Shown here in pieces: positions 16,107-24,416 of a stretch of DNA of 64,000 bases (the first letter of the stretch is position 1; every line of letters starts with the position of its first letter). Origin of the DNA: Sporosarcina oncorhynchi (GTDB taxonomy: Bacteria > Bacillota > Bacilli > Bacillales_A > Planococcaceae); assembly GCF_033304615.1 (NCBI RefSeq), contig NZ_CP129118.1:926001-990000 (forward strand). Reading direction: 5' to 3'. Position numbers and translations under genes: made by a program. The notes beneath the pieces were generated by a model. The model saw only the letters and a program-made list of their open reading frames with translations. It was not told where the DNA came from and ran no database searches.

Positions 16107-16709
16107 TTGAAATTAATCATCGGAGAACAACATAAAGACTACGCCGCAACACCTACAGCAGAAGAAGTAATCGAGCACATTAATGAGCATGTGACGGAAG
16201 GATTCCACTTCAGCCATATCATCGTAGATGGCGAGGAAGTATATGACGATCATGAAGAGTACTTGGAAGAACATCTTGCTTCAATCGAACAACTTGAAGT
16301 TATCATCAAGTCCGAGAAAGAGTTTATGAATGATGTTCTTCTTTCGGCAGAAGAATACTTAATCCGCGCTAATCCTGAAGTGACTGCAGTTGCGAAAGCC
16401 TTTCAAGGCGTCCCAACTCAAGACAGTTGGGAGCAATTTGAGATGTTGTTAGGTGGGGCTGGATGGCTGTCTGATATGTTGAAGATTGTTAGCAGTAGCA
16501 AAGAGCGACCGACGAATTGGAAAGCGTATAAGGATTTTGCGGGCAATTTGCATTCGGAGCTTTCCAAGTTAGGGAAAGCTGTTGAAAAGAAGAAGAACAA
16601 TGAAATTTCGAAGGTTATTAAACAAGGTGTATTGCCGATCTTTGAGCGTCTGCAAACGGAGTTAGGCAAGACGATTGACTCGGAGTTTACACGTAAGAAT
16701 TTGAACTGA
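16107..16709 (+). CDS. Unknown acidic protein, probably motility-regulated
   Basis: 200 residues, not recognised. N-terminal third is compact (MKLIIGEQHKDYAATPTAEEVIEHI..HIIVDGEEVYDDHEEYLEEH), the rest helical with an EKKKNNEISK linker. No signal peptide or membrane segment, so cytosolic. TTG start 7 bases after GGAGGAA. The sigma-D-type promoter directly upstream suggests expression with flagellar genes; a chaperone or flagellin-modifying role is possible, but nothing in the sequence shows it. Confidence 0.72.
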   Translation: MKLIIGEQHKDYAATPTAEEVIEHINEHVTEGFHFSHIIVDGEEVYDDHEEYLEEHLASIEQLEVIIKSEKEFMNDVLLSAEEYLIRANPEVTAVAKAFQGVPTQDSWEQFEMLLGGAGWLSDMLKIVSSSKERPTNWKAYKDFAGNLHSELSKLGKAVEKKKNNEISKVIKQGVLPIFERLQTELGKTIDSEFTRKNLN

Positions 16710-16714
16710 CATAT

Positions 16715-16757
16715 AGACATCCTTTGTGACGTTGATCCGTTCAAAGGATGTCTTTTT
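16715..16757 (+). terminator. Intrinsic terminator
   Basis: AGACATCCTTTG paired with CAAAGGATGTCT, then TTTT; ends the 16107 gene. Confidence 0.9.
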
Positions 16758-16829
16758 ATTAGAGAAAGAATTGCACTAGCATCCATTGGTTTTTATAGTT
16801 GCATGAATGTAATAGGAGATGGAATAACC

Positions 16830-17279
16830 ATGAAATACAAAATAATAAATGTTAATGAGTCAAACAGAGAAGCAATTTTAAATCTCCGCATGACTCACGA
16901 GCAGCAAGCTTTCATCGAATCACCCGCAGACTGTTTGAAAGATGCTGAGGACTATCCTGAATTCCGACCCGTCGGCTTGTATGTGGATGAACAATTAGTC
17001 GGTTTTGCGATGTATGGCGCTTTGTTAGATAGTGCAGGCGGCCGTAATGTATGGATGGATCGTTTGCTCATTGATGAGCGGATTCAGCGGCGGGGGTATG
17101 GTCGTCGTTTTACTGAGTTGCTACTTGCGCGTATGGTGTCAGAATACGGGAAGCAACCGATTTATTTGAGTGTATTTGAGGAGAATACGGCTGCGATACG
17201 GCTGTATGAAGAGCTTGGATTTACGTTTATTCATGAGTATGACTCGGATGGAGAATTGATTTTCCAAAGGGGGGAATAA
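16830..17279 (+). CDS. GNAT acetyltransferase (BltD/spermidine type)
   Basis: 149 residues. Conserved acetyl-CoA signature DERIQRRGYGRRFTELLL near residue 85 and the C-terminal SVFEENTAAIRLYEELGF. The opening INVNESNREAILNLR and RPVGLYVDEQLVGFAMYG resemble BltD spermine/spermidine acetyltransferase, so a polyamine substrate is a reasonable guess. Start at the ATG after AGGAGATGG; nine upstream codons have no site. Confidence 0.85.
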   Translation: MKYKIINVNESNREAILNLRMTHEQQAFIESPADCLKDAEDYPEFRPVGLYVDEQLVGFAMYGALLDSAGGRNVWMDRLLIDERIQRRGYGRRFTELLLARMVSEYGKQPIYLSVFEENTAAIRLYEELGFTFIHEYDSDGELIFQRGE

Positions 17280-17348
17280 CACAATTGAGAATAGTTCTGC
17301 TATTGTTAGTTAGTAGACTATAAACACGTATAAGGATGTGTTGCACAG

Positions 17349-17783
17349 ATGTGGAAGGATTACATAAGTACAATATCAAAAGATTATTCATTCAAACGGC
17401 CAGCGTCTGTAGCTGAAATAGGGCAAATTACCGAGGAGTTAAACGTTGAGTTGCCTAAGAAATTGTTAGAAATCTATAAAGAAACAAATGGTGTATATGA
17501 TATTTTTGAATGCCATTTACTATGGCCAACCGAACGAATAGTAGAGGATAATTTGTTTTTTAGAAATTTTACAGACTATAAGGATATTTACATGCCATTT
17601 GATCACTTGTTGTTTTTCTCAGATAATGGGTGTGGTGATTTGTTTGGGTATAAAATATTGAATGGGTGTATTCAGACAGAGGATATTTATGTGTGGAACC
17701 ACGAAGATGATAGTAGAACAAGGGTCGCATCGTCTTTGGAAAGCTTTATCAAAGGGTGGATTACGGGTGGGATTAGTACATAA
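17349..17783 (+). CDS. SMI1/KNR4 (SUKH) family protein
   Basis: 144 residues with the SUKH pattern: an N-terminal helix, IGQITEELNVELPKKLLEIYKETNGVYD near residue 22 (the LPxxLxxIYxxxNG motif), and LLFFSDNGCGDLFGY near 90. SUKH proteins are commonly immunity proteins against contact-dependent or polymorphic toxins. No toxin gene is next to it, so this is an orphan; it may serve as a stand-alone immunity gene. Confidence 0.82.
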   Translation: MWKDYISTISKDYSFKRPASVAEIGQITEELNVELPKKLLEIYKETNGVYDIFECHLLWPTERIVEDNLFFRNFTDYKDIYMPFDHLLFFSDNGCGDLFGYKILNGCIQTEDIYVWNHEDDSRTRVASSLESFIKGWITGGIST

Positions 17784-17850
17784 GTTGATGGTAAAATTAC
17801 ATCACTCAAAACGCAAGTCCACCTTTTTTGCATAGAAGGGAAGTATCAGA

Positions 17851-18279
17851 ATGACTACAATAGCATTAAAACCGATGCGCGAACAGTTCGACATTTGGTT
17901 TCATACATCTGTGCCAGAGAAAGATCTATTCTTTCTCCGTGAAGAAGATCTTTCGGTAGTGGAAGAAAGCCTCGCAGGCACGCTCTTGTTCCCGCGAGAA
18001 GAATTTTTTAATCATTCTTCTTATAAAGGCGTACAAATGGTGAGCAGTTATATGTATTGGACGGTTGCCCGTGAGATGGCGTTTGTCATCGTTGCAACTC
18101 CAACGTGGCTCACCAGATTGAATCATGAAAAAAGGAGATTTCTTCTTAAGAGACAAGTTGAATTGTGCAGCGGACTAGCCGTTCCTGTATCGCTACTGAC
18201 AAATTCCACAATGATCCCTGAAGACTATATTATAGAAAAGGATAACGAACAATTCGCTGTCATCCGGCGGGCAATGTAG
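17851..18279 (+). CDS. Unknown protein, paired with next gene
   Basis: 142 residues; not recognised. Contains YMYWTVAREMAFVIVATPTWLTRL near residue 70, likely a beta-rich core, and no signal peptide. GAAGGGAAG precedes the ATG. The next gene starts 18 bp after its stop, so the two are probably co-transcribed and may act together. Confidence 0.6.
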   Translation: MTTIALKPMREQFDIWFHTSVPEKDLFFLREEDLSVVEESLAGTLLFPREEFFNHSSYKGVQMVSSYMYWTVAREMAFVIVATPTWLTRLNHEKRRFLLKRQVELCSGLAVPVSLLTNSTMIPEDYIIEKDNEQFAVIRRAM

Positions 18280-18297
18280 GAGAATCTTCCGAGGGAA

Positions 18298-18747
18298 GTG
18301 AAAGAGGAAATAATTAGCAAGCCCTATCAGCAGTATGATTCATGGAGTGGACAACCGGTTCCTGCGACAACTCCATCACATCTGTTGCCATATGCAAATA
18401 CATTTTCAACGGCTTCAGGTGCAAACTGTTTGGCGGCTGTACTCTACGCGATCAGCACCTGCCCTGAAGAGGAAGAGTGGATTATTCATGAATGGGTACA
18501 TCCGGAGACGTTCGCTCTTCAACTGAAACGCGCTTCTTATAATCAAACGGAAGAACATTTCAGAGCAAACGATGTCGTCGTCTGGGTGAATGAGGAAAAT
18601 GTCATACAGCACGTATCTTATTGCATCGATGGTTATTTATTCTTTAATAAAAGTGGGCAAGTTTTCACCAATCCATGGAAAGTTGTTGATTGGAGCGAAC
18701 TTGAACAGAGTTGGTCCCACTTTACTCCGGTTGTTTATCGGAAGTAA
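18298..18747 (+). CDS. Unknown protein with possible Cys-His active site
   Basis: 149 residues, GTG start 18 bp after the preceding gene. It has a conserved-looking ASGANCLAAVLYAIST near residue 42 and VVVWVNEENVIQHVSYCIDGYLFFNKSG near 98. A cysteine at a helix start followed by a strand-borne histidine resembles papain/NlpC-P60 folds, but the match is by pattern only. No signal sequence, so cytosolic if active. Confidence 0.6.
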   Translation: MKEEIISKPYQQYDSWSGQPVPATTPSHLLPYANTFSTASGANCLAAVLYAISTCPEEEEWIIHEWVHPETFALQLKRASYNQTEEHFRANDVVVWVNEENVIQHVSYCIDGYLFFNKSGQVFTNPWKVVDWSELEQSWSHFTPVVYRK

Positions 18748-18848
18748 GTATCGTTTTATCTGTACAAAAAACTGAAATGGTCTTGATAGGGGAATCGAGA
18801 TTTGTTTTTGACTAATAAAATCAGCCATAACGAATGGGGGATACAGTT

Positions 18849-19313
18849 ATGCGAGACGTAACTAGCGCAATCATCTTACGAATCATATTTATACTCGCAT
18901 TTTGTCTGAAACAATTCAGTTTGCTGTATTACGGACCAGGTCCTTACAATACGCTTGAATTTTCAATTACAACGATTTTATTCCTGACGATTGTTTTGCT
19001 CGTCATTCAGCAAAGAAGACATATGAAGAATAATGAGGGACGTCTCGTATTCCATGGTCACATTGTTCCTGAATTTAATCCGAAGGACGAACGGGAAAAT
19101 GAGTTTAGCGGGGAAGCGTATAAAATCGCATTTTCAGCTATGATTGTCATCTCTATTCTTATGATTTTTGTAGCTACATTCTTTTTATTATTCGAGTTTG
19201 CCCTCCAACCACTTTTTCTATTAGTAGGGATTGGGTTCATTCCGATCGCGGGCCTGCTAGCTTACTACTTCACCTATCGTAGTCAATATGTAAAAGAAAA
19301 CCGTCAGCGCTAG
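18849..19313 (+). CDS. Small membrane protein, unknown
   Basis: 154 residues with four hydrophobic spans (about 5-22, 32-50, 95-120, 122-140) and a polar loop of about 45 residues between the second and third. Start at MRDVTSAI, 7-8 bases after GGGGG. The last codons form the left arm of the terminator. No family recognised. Confidence 0.65.
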   Translation: MRDVTSAIILRIIFILAFCLKQFSLLYYGPGPYNTLEFSITTILFLTIVLLVIQQRRHMKNNEGRLVFHGHIVPEFNPKDERENEFSGEAYKIAFSAMIVISILMIFVATFFLLFEFALQPLFLLVGIGFIPIAGLLAYYFTYRSQYVKENRQR

Positions 19314-19337
19314 CTATAAGCTATGCTGACGGTTTCC
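19297..19337 (+). terminator. Terminator overlapping gene end
   Basis: AAACCGTCAGC paired with GCTGACGGTTT; the stop codon of the membrane protein is inside it. A close relative of the hairpin lies at 23461. Confidence 0.8.
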
Positions 19338-19390
19338 TGTCTGTTCACCTCATATATAAAGATTTTACAAGCCACACACAACCTCTATAG

Positions 19391-20134
19391 TCACTCGTCT
19401 TCTACCCGCTCAATCCCAGCTGTTTCAATGTCGGTATAGAAATCCCCATGGGTAACATCCAAACGTACTGTCAGCCCCTTATCCTCCTCGACACTTGCTA
19501 CTAATTCATGCGCTGTTTCTGGGACATAGAACAGTCGTACAGCGATATGCTGTTTGCTGCTATCTGTCCAGCCGATATATCTTTCGCCACGATAAGATTC
19601 AAAGAGTTCATCGAAATGCGGTTGGTTGACGTCATTTATGACAATGAATGCAACTTTGTCGAGATAAATAGAAATTTTCATGTTGCCATATTGCATGCCG
19701 AAATCTTCACGCCACGCGTCTTCGGGTGGTTCTGTCAGTTCAAAGGCATCGCCTAAAATCGCCTGTACTTCCTCCTGTGTCATCCCAATTGTAATGTCAT
19801 TTACATATAATCGGTTCTCCTTCTCGACAACTTGAGGAAATTCGCTCCCCTCGATTATGACCGGGGGTTCGGGTTTATTGACCGGTGGTTTCGGCTTTGG
19901 ATGTGCAGTCGGCAGTTCTTTGCCTGGCGTCAAGCCAGTTTGCGCATTTTGCCCTGTTAGCGTAGTAATTGTGAAAAATACGCTTAGTCCTAGCAATAAG
20001 ACCGTCACTAAGCCGACTGTCCAATTGATTTTCGGCTTTTTCTTCGGGCTTTCAAAATGACGAATTACATTCTGTTTGATTCGTCGCTTACTCTCATCCA
20101 AGTGTTTTAGCTCTTGCGGTTCATATTTACTCAT
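19391..20134 (-). CDS. Membrane anti-sigma factor-like protein
   Basis: 247 residues: a 37-residue basic cytosolic part, one transmembrane helix (INWTVGLVTVLLLGLSVFF near 36-55), a Pro/Lys linker (PKPKPPVNKPEPP) and an extracellular domain starting VNDITIGMTQEEVQAILGD, a SmpA/BamE-like motif. It overlaps the sigma gene by 8 bp; GGAGGTG precedes its ATG. Coupling to an ECF sigma and the one-helix layout point to a sigma-sequestering sensor of envelope state. The cytosolic part lacks an HxxxCxxC zinc motif, so it is not a classical ZAS type. Confidence 0.72.
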   Translation of the reverse strand: MSKYEPQELKHLDESKRRIKQNVIRHFESPKKKPKINWTVGLVTVLLLGLSVFFTITTLTGQNAQTGLTPGKELPTAHPKPKPPVNKPEPPVIIEGSEFPQVVEKENRLYVNDITIGMTQEEVQAILGDAFELTEPPEDAWREDFGMQYGNMKISIYLDKVAFIVINDVNQPHFDELFESYRGERYIGWTDSSKQHIAVRLFYVPETAHELVASVEEDKGLTVRLDVTHGDFYTDIETAGIERVEDE

Positions 20135-20645
20135 GCATAAGCACCTCCCATTCAATGCCTTCAAGTTTGGGACGAAGCAATTCTTTACCACGGCGAAGTC
20201 TTGTTTTCACTGTGCTTTGTGGGATGGATAAAAATGTTGCAATTTCAGCAATAGTCCATTCCTCAAAATAAAAATAGAGTAAAACCTCTCGTTGCTTGAG
20301 AGGTAATTCCAAAATGGCGTCCCCAATCAAGGTCTGTTCATCTTTTTTGACAAGATGATCTGAACGCTTCCCTTTTGTAAGAGCAACTAATTTGTTTTGC
20401 ATAGATACTTTCCGGTAATTCCAGCTTCTTAAATAGTCCAGGCTTTTATTCACCGTCAATTTCTTTAAATACGCTTTCAACACACCTTGTTCCTCGTAAC
20501 GATTTTGCGCTTCATAGAACTTAATGAACGCTTCTTGCACAATATCTTCTGCCGCCTGAAGATCTTTAACGTAATAAAAAGCCAAGCGCAACAAATCATC
20601 TGTATAGTCATCAATCATTTTTTCCAAGTTAGAAAGATTAAACAA
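20127..20645 (-). CDS. ECF RNA polymerase sigma factor
   Basis: 172 residues with sigma-70 region 2 (LLRLAFYYVKDLQAAEDIVQEAFIKFY near residue 17) and region 4 (LPLKQREVLLYFYFEEWTIAEIATFLSIPQSTVKTRLRRGKELL near 112). TTG start after GAGGAGGTGG. First gene of a two-gene unit with its putative membrane anti-sigma. Size and layout suit the group that includes SigV/SigX/YlaC; the exact group cannot be decided by eye. Confidence 0.92.
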   Translation of the reverse strand: MFNLSNLEKMIDDYTDDLLRLAFYYVKDLQAAEDIVQEAFIKFYEAQNRYEEQGVLKAYLKKLTVNKSLDYLRSWNYRKVSMQNKLVALTKGKRSDHLVKKDEQTLIGDAILELPLKQREVLLYFYFEEWTIAEIATFLSIPQSTVKTRLRRGKELLRPKLEGIEWEVLMHE

Positions 20646-20867
20646 TATCCCACCTCCTCATTTACATACTAAACGAAGCTCACATGCAAAAGGTTTGGAT
20701 TTGAGTGTGCATTATTTAACTTTTTATTGAATTGTGTGAGTGACTGGCACACAAACAACTTGAAATAAGCCCTTAAAATGCTACATAAGCATTCAAGGAC
20801 TTTCTGGTATTCTAAAATAAGTAAAGACACAAGGATCTAGATGTAGGATTAAAATTCTATGTCAAAA

Positions 20868-21167
20868 TTATGCTCTATGCGTGTCATACAAAACCTTATT
20901 ACACCCATCGATTTGTTCACGCAGTGAATATGGTGCTTGATCATATAAAATCAAGTCGATTTTCAACAGAGTATCCAACGTATTTTCAATCTCTTCAGTA
21001 AATACAAGCCACTGTAAATCAGTTAAGTTAGGAGCTTTCACTGCCAAATCAATATCCGATAATTCGCTGTGATCGCCATAAGCACGGGAACCAAATAATA
21101 AGATGGATTCAATTGCCGCATAGTTTTTTGCGATATCTTGTAGTTGTTTTAGAAGCAAATTATTCAT
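20868..21167 (-). CDS. MNT-type nucleotidyltransferase (antitoxin-like)
   Basis: 99 residues with the minimal nucleotidyltransferase signature LLFGSRAYGDHSELSDIDLAV near residue 23 (GSRA...DxD) and a third acidic strand KIDLIL. Overlaps the upstream HEPN gene by 4 bp. In HEPN/MNT modules this protein AMPylates or otherwise neutralises the HEPN RNase; older annotation reads nucleotidyltransferase domain protein. Confidence 0.88.
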   Translation of the reverse strand: MNNLLLKQLQDIAKNYAAIESILLFGSRAYGDHSELSDIDLAVKAPNLTDLQWLVFTEEIENTLDTLLKIDLILYDQAPYSLREQIDGCNKVLYDTHRA

Positions 21168-21580
21168 TCTGTATCCAATCCCTCGATATATTGTTCTTTC
21201 AGTGTGTAAAAGGTGCTTTTCATATCCGGAAAATAGCCAATGATGTTGCTTAGAATTTTTCGAGCCATATCTTCATCATAAGCGTGTGAAGTTTCATTTC
21301 GATCTTTAAGCATTTGCAACCATGCTTGCTCATTTTGCAGCCACCCTACTTGATAAGCCTCTTTCAACGTTTCACGTGGCGTCTTTGCATCAATTCCTTC
21401 TTGCGCCAGTAACCTTTTTAAAGTCTTCCAGTATATTTCAATTGTGAATTCGAAACGCTGAATTGTACCGTCGACAATTAAACTATTGTCCTGATCTTCA
21501 TTTAACGCATCCTCTAATCGATTCAAAGCCCTTTCAAGATTCTCAAAACTTTGTTTCACTTTGCGTAGTAAATCATCCAT
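21164..21580 (-). CDS. HEPN-type RNase/nucleotidyltransferase substrate-binding protein (HI0074 family)
   Basis: 138-residue four-helix protein. KDRNETSHAYDEDMA near residue 94 contains R-x4-H followed by A-Y, the RNase signature of HEPN toxins in the HepT/HI0074 group. Gene order HEPN then MNT with a 4-bp overlap is the typical toxin-antitoxin layout. A housekeeping function in tRNA or nucleotide handling is the alternative. Confidence 0.85.
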   Translation of the reverse strand: MDDLLRKVKQSFENLERALNRLEDALNEDQDNSLIVDGTIQRFEFTIEIYWKTLKRLLAQEGIDAKTPRETLKEAYQVGWLQNEQAWLQMLKDRNETSHAYDEDMARKILSNIIGYFPDMKSTFYTLKEQYIEGLDTE

Positions 21581-21773
21581 TGCATTTCACCTCTTCTTCA
21601 GAAATAGTGGTAAATTCACTATACCATATTTAGAAATTAATTATGTTCACACCTCATGAATCCTCACTTTCCTACTCTGTAACACAACTGTAAGATTGTA
21701 AATCTTCCATCCCGGGTAACTAAGAAGTAAAGACAAACAAGCATACTTTTAAAAATCTGAGGAGGAACTATTG

Positions 21774-22820
21774 ATGATGAATGAAAAACGATTTGTAGGC
21801 ATGTATAACAATGATGCGCAGTTAATGACGAAAATCGATCATTTGAAGAGACAGGGAATCGATGATGATAATATGTATGTTGTCACGCAACATGAATCAG
21901 ACGTTTCGATGTTCAAAGGAAAGGCTTATGCAGAAAATGACACACATTCTGAATCATGGCTGGACCGTTTCATGGATTTCATTACTGGCGAGGATCATGT
22001 GCACGGAACGTTACATCAAGCGGGAGTTCCAAAGTCAGATCTTGAACGTTATCATACGGAAATCCGTAATGGTGGTAAGCTGCTGTATGTGGATGAAGGG
22101 GAAGTAAGCAGGTTACATGCCGCTGACAGTAACCGTTTGACTTCGAATACGATGCCGACATACCCTAATCTTGGAGCGAATGCAGTTTCTGAATATGATG
22201 AAGGCGGTTTGACTGGAGAAGTGGGCCAGCCTCATATGGGTACAACAGGTGCATTCCAGGACACGCCTATTCATGAAGGTAGGAATGAAAGTTTTGGGAG
22301 AGCAGGCGGAGAGGCGCTTCGTGATGATATGAGCTACAGAACGCCTCCAAATAACCGAAACACAGAAACGGACCGCTTCACTGATCACACAGAAGAAGAG
22401 AGTATGCAGCTTCGTGAAGAACGGCTTCGTGTGGAGAAGGAACGAGTCGAACAAGGCGAAGTGTCGCTCCACAAAGGTGTCGTCTCTGAACACCAATCAT
22501 TCGATGTCCCGGTTTCACGTGAAGAAGTGTATATCGAACGTCGCCCAGTGAACGAATCGCAAACTGGTGACTTCACGATGCAGGAAGACGATGAAACAAT
22601 CCGTGTGCCGGTCATGGAAGAACGGGTTGAAGTGACGAAAACGCCATATGTCGCAGAAGAAATCGTTGTCGGTAAGCGAACTGTTGAGGATACTGAGCGA
22701 ATCGATGAAACAGTGAGACATGAAGAAGCGCGGTTTGATAAGACTGGTGATGTCGATGTCGAAGGCGATCGGTTGAATGAACCGACGATGCGAAATGATA
22801 ATAAGAACGAGAGATTCTAA
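21774..22820 (+). CDS. General stress protein, YsnF/DUF2382 type
   Basis: 348 residues. Residues 1-110 form the GsiB/17M-like repeat domain (RFVGMYNNDAQLMTKIDHLKRQGIDDDNMYVVTQ), then a disordered Gly/Asn linker, then a DUF2382 domain of repeated acid-base pairs (LREERLRVEKERVEQGEVSLHKGVVSE, VPVMEERVEVTKTPYVAEE). These proteins are sigma-B-type stress proteins in Bacillus. GGAGG stands 8 bases before the second in-frame codon ATG, which is used here. A GGGTAA at 21713-21718 could be a sigma-B -10, but its -35 is poor. Confidence 0.85.
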   Translation: MMNEKRFVGMYNNDAQLMTKIDHLKRQGIDDDNMYVVTQHESDVSMFKGKAYAENDTHSESWLDRFMDFITGEDHVHGTLHQAGVPKSDLERYHTEIRNGGKLLYVDEGEVSRLHAADSNRLTSNTMPTYPNLGANAVSEYDEGGLTGEVGQPHMGTTGAFQDTPIHEGRNESFGRAGGEALRDDMSYRTPPNNRNTETDRFTDHTEEESMQLREERLRVEKERVEQGEVSLHKGVVSEHQSFDVPVSREEVYIERRPVNESQTGDFTMQEDDETIRVPVMEERVEVTKTPYVAEEIVVGKRTVEDTERIDETVRHEEARFDKTGDVDVEGDRLNEPTMRNDNKNERF

Positions 22821-22836
22821 TAAAATGATAGAAATG

Positions 22837-22868
22837 GGAGCCTGCATCTACTGCGGGCTCTTTCTTTT
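22837..22868 (+). terminator. Intrinsic terminator
   Basis: GGAGCCTGC...GCGGGCTC hairpin followed by TTTCTTTT. Confidence 0.8.
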
Positions 22869-22914
22869 CATTGTTGTATAAATTTTTTCGCGTAGGATAG
22901 TCAATTTACAAGTA

Positions 22915-23458
22915 TTATTCATCCTCATCCCATTCTCCATAAAAATACTGTTCAGGACCGTCACCTTTTTCCTCAATCAGTATCGGGATGAAAGTGCTTG
23001 TATCCTGTTCATCAATCTCTTCAACGGTTACATGAAATGTCCATTCATCCCCGTAATCGAATAGATAGATAAAATGCTGTCCAGTGACGAAACCGCAACT
23101 GTCAATTCGGACTTTAGATGCGTCGGGACGACCGAATGTATCTGCAGGTGAAGCGATGCAGTTATGAGACCATTTTCGGATCCATGAAAAATGAATATAA
23201 ATGATCATCGTCGAAATGGAAAGCTTGGATTATGCTCCGATGCAAATCTTCCATCGTGCATATGCCGGGAAGTTTGAGTTTGCGCCACACACCTTTTGTA
23301 TACAATACCACGAATGTATATGCCGCTTCTTGTCGACGTTTCATTTCCCGTGGCAAGGTGTTTACTAATAATCCTTCCGGAAACAATGGGGTGAACATGT
23401 GTTGCATAAGCAGAAGATGGGTTTTTCTTCTGAGCAGGATGAAAATGTTCAATAACAA
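22915..23458 (-). pseudogene. pRiA4b ORF-3-like protein, frameshifted
   Basis: Two overlapping minus-strand frames together give one protein of this family (PF07929 type): VLYTKGVWRKLKLPGICTMEDLHRSIIQAFHFDDDHLYSFFMDP in one frame and KWSHNCIASPADTFGRP..YLFDYGDEWTFHVTVEEI in the next. The join needs removal of one A from an AAAA run at plus-strand 23173-23176. The N-terminal portion is also short relative to family members. A sequencing slip in the homopolymer cannot be excluded. Confidence 0.8.
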
Positions 23459-23460
23459 TA

Positions 23461-23498
23461 AAAACGTCAGCGCTAGCTTTTAGCCGCTCTGACGTTTT
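23461..23498. terminator. Hairpin related to the one at 19297
   Basis: AAAACGTCAG...CTGACGTTTT with the shared core CGCTAGCT. Also shares the following TTTTCCTGT with the 19297 terminator, so the two are copies of one element. Confidence 0.7.
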
Positions 23499-23542
23499 CC
23501 TGTTTAAATCCACCTAACTACGGTCAAATCTTGTATTTCTAG

Positions 23543-24373
23543 TCAACTCTGAGCTATTGGGACCTCATAATAGTCCTGCCGCTCCTGCTGCACAAATCCA
23601 ATCCGTTCATACAATTTCAAGGCATGATCATTTTGCGTTTCTACGTCTAACTTTATAATGTTCCCTGTAGGCAGTTCCTGTTTTACAATCCACTGTAATG
23701 CTTGATTGCCATACCCCTTGCCTCTATATTCAGCCAGCACTGCAAAGCCGGAGAGATAGGATTCTTCCTGATTACGCATAACGCGAATTTTACCGACTGG
23801 GGTGTCATCGACTTCAATAATGTATCTAGATTCTCTTTCGCGGGACAATCTTTCGTCATAGTAAGATACAGCATCTTCTATTGAAAGGGAAAAGGCTTCT
23901 GCATCCAATGCAGTTTCAAACTCCTTGTCTTCTAGAGTAGACTGCCGAAGCTGGACGCCTACTGTTTCTGCAAGTTCATTCTGCTTCCAATGCATATGGA
24001 ATTCTGAAAATGAATAGGCGCATGGTCGAACGGCCATCCATCCTTTTGCGGATTCCGAAGTCCCTGGAGCATTGAATAGCACTTTATTGAACCTTTTACT
24101 CTGAATGGCTTGTTGTGCCTGCATCCAAAGGGCAGTGAAGTGACCTTTTCTGCGTTCGCCGGGTTTCACCATGCCGCATACTTCGACTGTGGAACCGAAT
24201 CCGTATAATGCTAAATAGGCAATCAGTTCATCATCTTCCCACATAAAGAAATCGAGTGAACCATCTTGTCGTTCACGGAGCATTTCCCAATTCAATTTCA
24301 ATTCAATCTTGTCGTCCTGTTCGCATTGGTTTTGTAAATGTCGAATTCCTTCGAGTTGTTTAGATGAAAGCAT
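23543..24373 (-). CDS. GNAT acetyltransferase, two-domain
   Basis: 276 residues with two GNAT folds: an N-terminal one (EVCGMVKPGERRKGHFTALWMQA near residue 80) and a C-terminal one with a strong acetyl-CoA motif (VLAEYRGKGYGNQALQW near 215, then LDVETQNDHALKLYERIGF). The start MLSSKQLEG is supported by GGAGG 6 bases before; a 59-codon upstream extension overlaps rsgA's end region and has no site. Substrate unknown. It follows rsgA by 43 bp and may be read from the same attenuated transcript. Confidence 0.85.
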   Translation of the reverse strand: MLSSKQLEGIRHLQNQCEQDDKIELKLNWEMLRERQDGSLDFFMWEDDELIAYLALYGFGSTVEVCGMVKPGERRKGHFTALWMQAQQAIQSKRFNKVLFNAPGTSESAKGWMAVRPCAYSFSEFHMHWKQNELAETVGVQLRQSTLEDKEFETALDAEAFSLSIEDAVSYYDERLSRERESRYIIEVDDTPVGKIRVMRNQEESYLSGFAVLAEYRGKGYGNQALQWIVKQELPTGNIIKLDVETQNDHALKLYERIGFVQQERQDYYEVPIAQS

Positions 24374-24416
24374 CTTGTACCTCCAATAATAGTTGAAATT
24401 AACATTTACTTTTGAC

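Noticed and set aside
21700-21720. Sigma-B promoter before the YsnF-type gene
   Set aside because: GGGTAA could be a -10, but no GTTTAA-like -35 is found at 12-15 bp; kept only as a remark.
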